Virus record (IMG/VR): IMGVR_UViG_3300032242_000494 | Location: 1 to 21,504 of that record | Strand: one strand, 5' to 3' | Length of the DNA stretch: 21,504 bases | Source of the DNA: a virus | Part shown: piece by piece, positions 16,153 through 21,504 of the stretch | Layout: each line of letters begins with the position of its first letter | How positions within the stretch are numbered: the first letter of the stretch is position 1 | Translations under genes and position numbers: made by a program | The notes under the pieces: model-generated | What the model saw: only the letters and a program-made list of their open reading frames with translations | Told to the model about the DNA's origin: nothing | Databases searched by the model: none

Positions 16153-19068
16153 ATGACACGTTCTATACAACAACTCCCAAATAACTCAGGTTCAACAAGC
16201 GTTACTGAAGTTTATACAGCCACAGGCTTCAATGCTGGTGACCCTGTGTACTTTCAAAATGGTGACTATAAAAACCCTGCCAATTTGCCTGCACCAAGCT
16301 CTGTAAGTTTTAACTTTAACTATCAAGCACCATACAACCCAAATGGTAATGGAGGAAGTATTTCCCCCATGTTTAGTTTTACTCAATTACAAGCAGGTTT
16401 TGGTGGCGGTTCAAATAGGAAATTTACTTCTCTTTTGACCAATGGAAATTTTGTTCAAGTTTGGATTAACCATGCAAATGCTACTGCAAACGCAAATTGC
16501 CCATATTTTAGGATTGTTAACTCAAGTGGCACTGTTGTAGTAAGCCCAACCGTAATATCAACTATATATACTGCATCTTATTCAGCAATTAGTGTTGTTG
16601 CTTTAACAGGTGGTGGTTTTGCTGTTGGGTGGACAAACAGCGCTGGTGGAACATCAGGCTGTGTCAACTATGCAATTTATAGCAATACAGGAAGCGTTGT
16701 AACAGCGGCAACACAAGACACCACTTTTACTACATCAAATAGCTATTGTGCTATTGAGATGACCGCTTTAGCTAATGGTGGTTTTGCAATTGCGGCTAGA
16801 TTTACTACTAACGTTATATGGTTTAGAGCTTATGGCTCTACTGGCACAGGCGCATTTGCTGTAACAAGTTCTGGATTAACAGCATCGGGTGCAAACGCGG
16901 CTTTTTCTTTTGGTTTTACTTCAAGAAGTGACAGTTCTATATTTATTGTTGATCGTTTAAGTAATACTGCAAACCAATACGCTCTCTTTAGTTCTGCTGG
17001 AGCAACAATAGTTGCCGCCACTACTTTTAGTTTAACTGGTAGTTTTGTTCTTCAATGTTCCCCAGATGCATCCGTATTGACAGATGGAACAACCATTGTT
17101 ATTGCTTATTACAATATAGCTAGTGGTACGACAGCTTATCCAGCACTAAGATTTTTACCAACTGGTAATACATTAGGTTCAGAAATTGTTGGTATTCCTC
17201 AAGCAAATAATTCTGCTCAATATTCTTACTCTGGTAATTACATAGGTGTTTATGTAACTACTGGAAATAACATCTTTTTGATCTGGGCCGATTCTTTCGG
17301 AAATATGCAATATGCTGTTTATAACTCATCTGGTACTTGTATTAGTGGATCAAATAGCACGGGAGCAATACCTAATTTAATACCTGGTGCATTTGTGCCT
17401 AAGAGTAATCGAATAAGTTTTGTTGAGTCAGGCGGTTTTGTAAATGCATATTGGTCTTCTTCAAGTTATCAACAACAAGCAATACAGCAATTTTCTGTAA
17501 AAATTAATTTAACAACTTATCAAATTGTTCCAATTACTTCAACAACAATAACGGCATCTACTGTTACTGGACAACCCGTAGGGGCACTTGTTCAGTCTTC
17601 AGTAAATCCAAATGGTGTTGGGTATTACACAACATCATCATCGTCATCAGTAGTAACAAACACTCCAACTACCATAAGTGGATCTACTGTTATTAATAGT
17701 GCGAGTTGTGATTCTATTGCAAGTTGTTCATTACCAAACGGTGGTTTTGTCATAGCGTACAAAACTACATCTGGTAATGTTGTTTCGGCTAATGTCTACA
17801 GTTCATCAAATTCACTTATAATTACGGTTGCCGTTGCTTCTAGTGCTTTATCATCTTCTGTTTTTGCTGTAAAAGTATGCGCTTTATCTGGTGGTGGTTT
17901 TGTTGTGGCTTATGCCACTAGTTCAACAGTAATTACTGTAAAACTTTATTCTTCGGCTTATGCATTAAGCGGTACTACAACAATCACACAATATAGTTTT
18001 ACTACTAATTATCAATTCGATATTTGTGGATTGCAAGGTGATAACTTTGCTATTGTTTTTAGTAACGATGGAACAAATGGAGCTGTAAGAGTTTATAACT
18101 CAGCCTTATCAAATATATATTCATTGGGTTTTTCGGGGACACCTACAGGTTTTTCTATTGCAGGTAATTCTTTTGGTGGGTTTGCGCTTGCTTATTTTTC
18201 TGGTGGTCAAGGTTATTTTCGTACGTTTGTGCCAATAAGCACAAGTTCATGGGCGCCAGTAACAGTTGGTAATTGGTCTACGGGTGCTTATGTTCAAGAC
18301 CCACAACTTTGTGCAACTCAATCTGGTGCATATGTTGTAACTAGTTATACAAGTGGAGCGCCATCATATGGGATGTTTAATGATAGTGGACCCAATGATG
18401 TTCTTTATACAGGGGCACTAAGTTCTTGGCCTCCTGGCTCTGGTGCAGGTGACCCAACTAGCTATCCTATGATGGGTATTGGTTTGACTGGTAATGGCAA
18501 TATAGTTATTGCAACTTCTTATTCAGGAACTGCTTTGGGTATTATTGGTGGTTTATCAGCGCAATTTACATTTTCTACTGGACAAACTATACCTTGGCAA
18601 CTTTCAAGTGTTAGTTATGGTGTGGTCCCATTATTTTCTAATAACACATACTCTATAGCTACTATTGTGACTGGTTTAGCATCCCAACCACGAGTTACGC
18701 CTCTTACTGGTAACAATTGTTTAATTACTTTTAAAGATACTAGCAATTATCCCGCATTCATAGTTGTTAGTGGAAGCTCTAGTTCTACAGCATACTCAGT
18801 GGTAGCAGGTACAACTGTTTCATCATTGGTTCCAGTTGCATCCATATCAAATTCATCTACTGTAGGAATTGCTGGTGTATTTGCTGGAGTTGCTTTGACA
18901 ACTGCATCGGCGGGCTCTACGGGTCAAGTGGCTATTAATGGCCAAGCTTTATTAGGAAGTTCATACACAAGCACAGCAACTGGGGCTTTTGATAGCACAG
19001 GTAATGCCGTAAGTGGAGTCAAAGGAACCTTTAACGGTAGAAGTGTTAACTTACAAGGAAATACATAA
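16153..19068 (+). CDS. Large fibre or receptor-binding protein, beta-propeller-like
   Basis: The 971-residue protein has an N-terminal segment (TEVYTATGFNAGDPVYFQNG, 18-37) resembling attachment regions of fibre proteins. It then has at least seven repeats of about 50-70 residues centred on 'L.GGGF.V.W/Y' followed by an 'A.(V/I)Y...G' strand. Clear copies are at LTGGGFAVGW (151-160), ANGGFAIAAR (207-216), DGTTIVIAYY (311-320), NNIFLIWADS (372-381), PNGGFVIAYK (528-537), SGGGFVVAYA (579-588) and GDNFAIVFSN (629-638). Such repeats suit one or two beta-propellers. A separate C-terminal domain (about 895-971) contains GQVAINGQALLGSSY and GVKGTFNGRSVNLQGNT. There is no signal peptide, collagen repeat or glycosidase motif. 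Local base composition looks more AT-rich than the capsid genes. It overlaps the glycine-rich gene by one base. Confidence 0.72.
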   Translation: MTRSIQQLPNNSGSTSVTEVYTATGFNAGDPVYFQNGDYKNPANLPAPSSVSFNFNYQAPYNPNGNGGSISPMFSFTQLQAGFGGGSNRKFTSLLTNGNFVQVWINHANATANANCPYFRIVNSSGTVVVSPTVISTIYTASYSAISVVALTGGGFAVGWTNSAGGTSGCVNYAIYSNTGSVVTAATQDTTFTTSNSYCAIEMTALANGGFAIAARFTTNVIWFRAYGSTGTGAFAVTSSGLTASGANAAFSFGFTSRSDSSIFIVDRLSNTANQYALFSSAGATIVAATTFSLTGSFVLQCSPDASVLTDGTTIVIAYYNIASGTTAYPALRFLPTGNTLGSEIVGIPQANNSAQYSYSGNYIGVYVTTGNNIFLIWADSFGNMQYAVYNSSGTCISGSNSTGAIPNLIPGAFVPKSNRISFVESGGFVNAYWSSSSYQQQAIQQFSVKINLTTYQIVPITSTTITASTVTGQPVGALVQSSVNPNGVGYYTTSSSSSVVTNTPTTISGSTVINSASCDSIASCSLPNGGFVIAYKTTSGNVVSANVYSSSNSLIITVAVASSALSSSVFAVKVCALSGGGFVVAYATSSTVITVKLYSSAYALSGTTTITQYSFTTNYQFDICGLQGDNFAIVFSNDGTNGAVRVYNSALSNIYSLGFSGTPTGFSIAGNSFGGFALAYFSGGQGYFRTFVPISTSSWAPVTVGNWSTGAYVQDPQLCATQSGAYVVTSYTSGAPSYGMFNDSGPNDVLYTGALSSWPPGSGAGDPTSYPMMGIGLTGNGNIVIATSYSGTALGIIGGLSAQFTFSTGQTIPWQLSSVSYGVVPLFSNNTYSIATIVTGLASQPRVTPLTGNNCLITFKDTSNYPAFIVVSGSSSSTAYSVVAGTTVSSLVPVASISNSSTVGIAGVFAGVALTTASAGSTGQVAINGQALLGSSYTSTATGAFDSTGNAVSGVKGTFNGRSVNLQGNT

Positions 19069-19799
19069 TGGCAGTCCCTATTCAATCTCAAATTTATAAC
19101 CCAATTTCTGGTGTTTTTGGCATCGGGCAAATGCAATTCTTTTCTTCGGGGGGGACATGGAGTGTGCCACCTGGCGTTGCAAGGGTTCGCGCAAGATGTT
19201 GGGGTGGTGGTGGCGCCAATAATGGTGGTGCAACTGGTGGTGGTGGTGGTGGTTTTGCTCTCAAAATAATTTATGACTTAACTGGTGTAACTTCTATTGC
19301 TGTTACTGTTGGTGGTGCTGGTGGCACTTCATCATTTGGTTCTTATGTATCTGCTACTGGTGGTGCAAGTACATCAACTACAAGCGCAGGTGGCTCTGGA
19401 TCAAATGGCGATATCAATTACTCTGGTGGAGTTGGAAACAGTTCTGGTGGTGGTGGTTGTGCTAGTATTTTTGGAAACGGTGGTGGAGGCGGTATAAACC
19501 TCCCATCTTCTGGTGGCGCAGGTGGTGGATATAGCGCGGCAAGTCAAAATGGCGCGGCAAATGGTTTTTTGGGAACTGGAAGTTTGTATAACAATACTAC
19601 TACTTATTTTGGGGTTCCCGCAGGGTCAGGATTAAATCCATTTTCAATAGATTTTATTGGTACTGGAGGCGGAGGCGCTTATGTTGTAATTCCTATAAAT
19701 GGTGGCGGTGGGGGCAATCAACTTGGTGCATTTCCAGGCGGTGGCGCGGGTACAGGTGGCGGAGTCGGAACTTCAGGTTTAGTAATTGTTGAATGGTAA
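19068..19799 (+). CDS. Glycine-rich adhesin-like tail fibre protein
   Basis: The 243-residue protein starts with a short attachment-like segment, then WSVPPGVARVRARCWGGGG (31-49), the opening of the phage glycine-rich domain family. Long Gly-rich stretches follow, broken by Ala, Ser, Asn and Thr (GGATGGGGGGFALKI, VGGAGGTSSFGS, GGGGCASIFGNGGGGG, GGGGGNQLGAFPGGGAG). It ends in a short strand, TSGLVIVEW. In phage S16 the gp38 adhesin folds such stretches into packed polyglycine II helices at the fibre tip and uses the loops to bind receptors. The position right after a large fibre gene, with a TAATG overlap, matches that gp37-gp38 order. A C-terminal fibre domain encoded separately is an alternative. 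Confidence 0.75.
   Translation: MAVPIQSQIYNPISGVFGIGQMQFFSSGGTWSVPPGVARVRARCWGGGGANNGGATGGGGGGFALKIIYDLTGVTSIAVTVGGAGGTSSFGSYVSATGGASTSTTSAGGSGSNGDINYSGGVGNSSGGGGCASIFGNGGGGGINLPSSGGAGGGYSAASQNGAANGFLGTGSLYNNTTTYFGVPAGSGLNPFSIDFIGTGGGGAYVVIPINGGGGGNQLGAFPGGGAGTGGGVGTSGLVIVEW
19148..19154 (+). repeat. G7 homopolymer tract in the adhesin gene
   Basis: Seven G residues encode the end of Ser27 and Gly28-Gly29 of the glycine-rich protein. Slippage by one base would shift the frame and remove the glycine-rich body. Confidence 0.8.
19236..19253 (+). repeat. In-frame (GGT)6 microsatellite in the adhesin gene
   Basis: Six consecutive GGT codons encode six glycines. Gain or loss of units would change the length of a glycine stretch without breaking the frame. 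Confidence 0.85.
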
Positions 19800-19812
19800 A
19801 AAGGAAAAAATT

Positions 19813-20001
19813 ATGTTTGCCAGAATATCAAACGGGGTCGTACAAGAAATAGTAAAGCCAATAGATGGTTTTTCTATTGAACAATGTTTTTCTCCTCAAA
19901 TCGTGGCTACCTTAGTTGGTTGTTCATCAGAAGTTCAACCAAACTGGACATACAACGCTGAAACTGGTGAGTTCACAGCGCCACAGGAGCACCAAGCATG
20001 A
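19813..20001 (+). CDS. Small protein downstream of fibre genes, function unknown
   Basis: The 62-residue protein reads MFARISNGVVQEIVKPIDGF, then a helix-like FSPQIVATLVG and a C-terminal WTYNAETGEFTAPQ. Small proteins of this pattern ('ARI.NGVV.EI', '...W.Y...T..F.AP') are common after fibre genes in many phages. Some are annotated as tail fibre assembly-like, but I cannot show that function. The start at 19813 is chosen over an in-frame ATG at 19786 because aaaaagga lies just upstream of it, while 19786 lies inside the glycine-rich gene. It overlaps the next gene by 4 bp (ATGA). Confidence 0.72.
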   Translation: MFARISNGVVQEIVKPIDGFSIEQCFSPQIVATLVGCSSEVQPNWTYNAETGEFTAPQEHQA

Positions 20002-20150
20002 AGCAAGCAATAGTCTCTGAAGAGGCTTTAAACGCTGTCATGGGTTACTTGGGCACTCGCCCATACCAAGAAGTGTTTAAGTTAATTGCTGACGTTCAAG
20101 CTAGCGCAAAACCTTTTGTTGAGCCTAAAACCGAAACCCCATCGGAGTAA
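19998..20150 (+). CDS. 50-residue phage protein, function unknown
   Basis: A short open frame starts with an ATGA overlap and encodes MKQAIVSEEALNAVMGYLGT, then RPYQEVFKLIADVQASAKPF and an acidic Pro/Glu-rich tail. It forms two likely amphipathic helices joined at 'RPYQEV'. I recall short phage proteins with 'LNYLA.RPY.EV..LI..' in the same place after fibre genes, which supports a real gene despite its length. The start is preceded by caggagcacc (19984 onward), a usable ribosome site. The stop is three bases before the next gene. No role is known. Confidence 0.72.
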   Translation: MKQAIVSEEALNAVMGYLGTRPYQEVFKLIADVQASAKPFVEPKTETPSE

Positions 20151-20153
20151 GGC

Positions 20154-20348
20154 ATGGAAAGCATAGAAAAAGACTTTGCTGTACATGAAGCGGTATGCGC
20201 AGAGAGATACCGTGTTATCTCTGATCGCTTAGAAAGTGGCAAAGATCGTATGGCACGTATTGAGTACATTCTCTATGCGGTAATTTTGGCCGTGTTGTTT
20301 GGACCAGGCGTTGCTAGCGAGTTTGTCAAGAAACTTCTAGGAATCTAA
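20154..20348 (+). CDS. Small single-pass membrane protein, holin-like candidate
   Basis: The 64-residue protein has a charged N-terminal helix (SIEKDFAVHEAVCAERYRVI...RLESGKDRMARIE) followed by one hydrophobic segment, YILYAVILAVLFGPGVA (about 39-55), and a short tail with two Lys residues (FVKKLLGI). The N-terminus has no signal-peptide character, so the charged part probably faces the cytoplasm. Small single-pass proteins with this 'HEAVCAERY' start recur in phage lysis or tail-end regions. Some act as holins or antiholins, but this one is not proven. A ribosome site (ggag and aagg, 20144-20151) precedes the ATG. The next three genes also encode membrane or coiled-coil proteins. Confidence 0.7.
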   Translation: MESIEKDFAVHEAVCAERYRVISDRLESGKDRMARIEYILYAVILAVLFGPGVASEFVKKLLGI

Positions 20349-20352
20349 CAAT

Positions 20353-21072
20353 GTGGATCCCTTTAGCCTCTTACTCTTGGCGCAAAGCGCAGTCTCCGCT
20401 ATCAGGACGGGATGCGACATGCTCCATCAGGGGCGGATGGAGATCGAAGGGGCTAAGAAGACTGTTGAGCAAGCTATTGGTGACGTCAAAGCTATCAAGG
20501 GTGTATGGGATTGGTTCGTCGGGCTTTTTAAGTATACAGTCCCAGAAAATAAGTATACAGACTCCCCCAAGCCTGTGGCGCAAAAGAAAGTTGCCAAAGC
20601 CAAACAGTCCTATGAAGAACTTGAATTCAAACTTGTCAGTGAGGTCGGGGCAAATCTTGGAGTACTCTTTGACACGCAACAAGCAATTGCAACCCACTAC
20701 CTTGAACTAGAAGAAGAATCTAAAACCAACTACAACCCAGAACAGAACACTAGCAAGAAAGCTATAGAGCGTGCGTTGATTGAGTTGCAGTTGGAGAAGT
20801 TGATGGATCAGGTGCGAGAGGCTATGGTTTACGCGCCAGCAGAGTTGAAAGACTTGTATAGCCGATTCTTGAAGATGCACGCTCAAATTGAACGTGAACA
20901 AGAGTGGGCAAGGGCAGAGCAGATTCGCATGGCTAGGCTGGCTAGGTGGCGCAAGGAACAGGACGAGATTAAGTTCATTGAGTTAACAAGTGGGGTAGTT
21001 GCCGTGGTATTTATATCTTCATTCTTTGGGTGGCTCATGTGGGAAATACAAAACTTGTCTGGTGGGTTTTGA
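20353..21072 (+). CDS. Membrane-anchored coiled-coil phage protein, GTG start
   Basis: The 239-residue protein opens with an amphipathic or hydrophobic segment (MDPFSLLLLAQSAVSAIRTG). It has a long helical middle rich in Lys and Glu (about 30-55, 80-125, 135-205), and ends with a basic stretch (RMARLARWRKEQ) before a transmembrane segment, SGVVAVVFISSFFGWLMW (213-230). I recall aquatic phages having a protein of similar layout, an N-terminal helix with C-terminal basic coiled coil and membrane anchor, near the lysis genes, without known function. The start is GTG at 20353, two bases inside an out-of-frame ATG (ATGTG). The GTG frame gives the protein-like sequence. The likely ribosome site is agga at 20338-20341, which is rather distant. 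The 3' end overlaps the next gene by 34 bp. Confidence 0.75.
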   Translation: MDPFSLLLLAQSAVSAIRTGCDMLHQGRMEIEGAKKTVEQAIGDVKAIKGVWDWFVGLFKYTVPENKYTDSPKPVAQKKVAKAKQSYEELEFKLVSEVGANLGVLFDTQQAIATHYLELEEESKTNYNPEQNTSKKAIERALIELQLEKLMDQVREAMVYAPAELKDLYSRFLKMHAQIEREQEWARAEQIRMARLARWRKEQDEIKFIELTSGVVAVVFISSFFGWLMWEIQNLSGGF

Positions 21073-21203
21073 TAGGCGTGGCAATATGCATAATTGTTGG
21101 AGTTACTTCGATGGCATACGTAGAAACCCTATACATGAAGGCCCAACTCAAACAAGAGATCAAAGAGTTGCGTAAATTGAAACGTGAACTAAAGGAAAAA
21201 TAA
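21039..21203 (+). CDS. Small membrane protein overlapping upstream gene
   Basis: A 54-residue frame with a GTG start at 21039 encodes MGNTKLVWWVLIGVAICIIV and GVTSMAYVETLY, then a very basic helix (KAQLKQEIKELRKLKRELKE). One N-terminal transmembrane segment (about 8-25) followed by a charged coiled coil gives an inner-membrane spanin-like or holin-like outline, but it is short for an i-spanin. The start is uncertain. TTG at 21069, GTG at 21078 and ATG at 21111 are in the same frame, and none has a strong ribosome site. I favour 21039 because it gives a complete membrane segment. It overlaps the previous gene by 34 bp and the next by 1 bp (TAATG). Confidence 0.55.
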   Translation: MGNTKLVWWVLIGVAICIIVGVTSMAYVETLYMKAQLKQEIKELRKLKRELKEK

Positions 21204-21504
21204 TGCTGACCTTACTTTCAACACTGCTGTCATTCCTCATGGGTGGCTTGCCCAAGTTATTAGAGTTCTTTCAAGACCGTGCTGACAAACAGCATGAGCT
21301 TGCGTTAGCGGCTATGCAAACTGAGCGTGAACTGACTTTAAAAAAAGCAGGCCTAGAAGCCCAAGAACACATTGAGGCTATCCATCTGGATGAGGTCAAA
21401 GTTAATGCTGACATAGCCCAGACGCAGTTTGCCTTACAAGAGCGCCAAGCGTTGTACGCCCATGACATAGAAATCAGCAAGGGTGCGTCTCAGTGGGTAA
21501 TTAA
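21203..21504 (+). CDS. Coiled-coil protein of probable lysis region, 3'-partial (holin-like)
   Basis: The frame is open to the last base, so at least 100 residues are visible. It starts with a hydrophobic segment, MLTLLSTLLSFLMGGLPKLL, followed by FFQDRADKQHELALAAMQTE and a long charged helix, and breaks off in ALYAHDIEISKGASQWVIN. From memory, phage proteins with this start and a 'GASQWV' segment continue into C-terminal transmembrane helices (...RPVITY...) and resemble three-TM holin-type proteins, but those helices are outside the window. It overlaps the previous gene by one base (TAATG), and the upstream sequence aaagga gives a ribosome site. An alternative is a tail- or membrane-associated structural protein. 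Confidence 0.6.
   Translation, partial: MLTLLSTLLSFLMGGLPKLLEFFQDRADKQHELALAAMQTERELTLKKAGLEAQEHIEAIHLDEVKVNADIAQTQFALQERQALYAHDIEISKGASQWVI

Noticed and set aside
19297-19497. Val/Leu-rich 66-codon frame on the + strand
   Set aside because: It is the shifted reading of GGT-rich adhesin codons and has no start signal.
20351-20710. ATG-started 119-codon frame overlapping the 20353 gene
   Set aside because: The product is rich in Ser, Arg, Leu and Pro with no structured pattern. The GTG frame two bases later gives a long helical protein with a clear C-terminal membrane segment.

Overview
This window is a stretch of a tailed double-stranded DNA phage genome (Caudoviricetes). Every gene I can support lies on the + strand. 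The genes are packed end to end with 1-34 bp overlaps or very short gaps, most have a good AGGAG-type ribosome binding site, and no gene-free stretch exceeds 80 bp. I see no tRNA, integrase, insertion sequence or CRISPR array. Protein styles (Gly-Gly tail motifs, 'GELAINITDGK' fibre head, zinc-knuckle protein, DUF6321-like protein) resemble uncultured aquatic phages of Gram-negative bacteria. A freshwater betaproteobacterial host is a guess.

Layout. (1) Positions 2-2275: 3' part of a large acidic protein of unknown function. (2) 2277-8772, head module: P22-like portal, a small basic Gly/Lys-rich protein, a 61-aa protein, a GroES-like co-chaperonin, scaffold, a conserved 177-aa protein, a head surface or decoration candidate, and the major capsid protein, closed by a strong intrinsic terminator. 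(3) 8847-10322: a threonine-rich structural protein and a second basic Gly/Lys-rich protein, closed by a second intrinsic terminator. (4) 10370-14905: an 885-aa mosaic structural protein, a DUF6321-like basic protein, a P22 gp4-like head-tail connector carrying a discoidin-like insert, and a zinc-knuckle protein. (5) 14908-20150, host-contact module: a repeat-bearing fibre, a small beta-rich virion protein, a 971-aa beta-propeller-like fibre, a glycine-rich adhesin-like protein and two small proteins. (6) 20154-21504: four consecutive small membrane or coiled-coil proteins, the last cut by the window end. This looks like the start of a lysis region.

How it fits together. Scaffold and capsid protein would assemble on the portal, possibly with the phage co-chaperonin redirecting host GroEL. 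The gp4-like protein would close the head, and the fibre and adhesin proteins would set host range. No tape measure, tail tube or sheath is visible between capsid and fibres. Together with the P22-like portal and connector this suggests a short-tailed (podovirus-like) particle, although such genes could lie outside the window.

The most unusual feature is a set of Gly-Gly short motifs (a basic or polar residue, then GG, then a hydrophobic residue or K) recurring in at least four unrelated proteins, with a possible match in the scaffold C-terminus.
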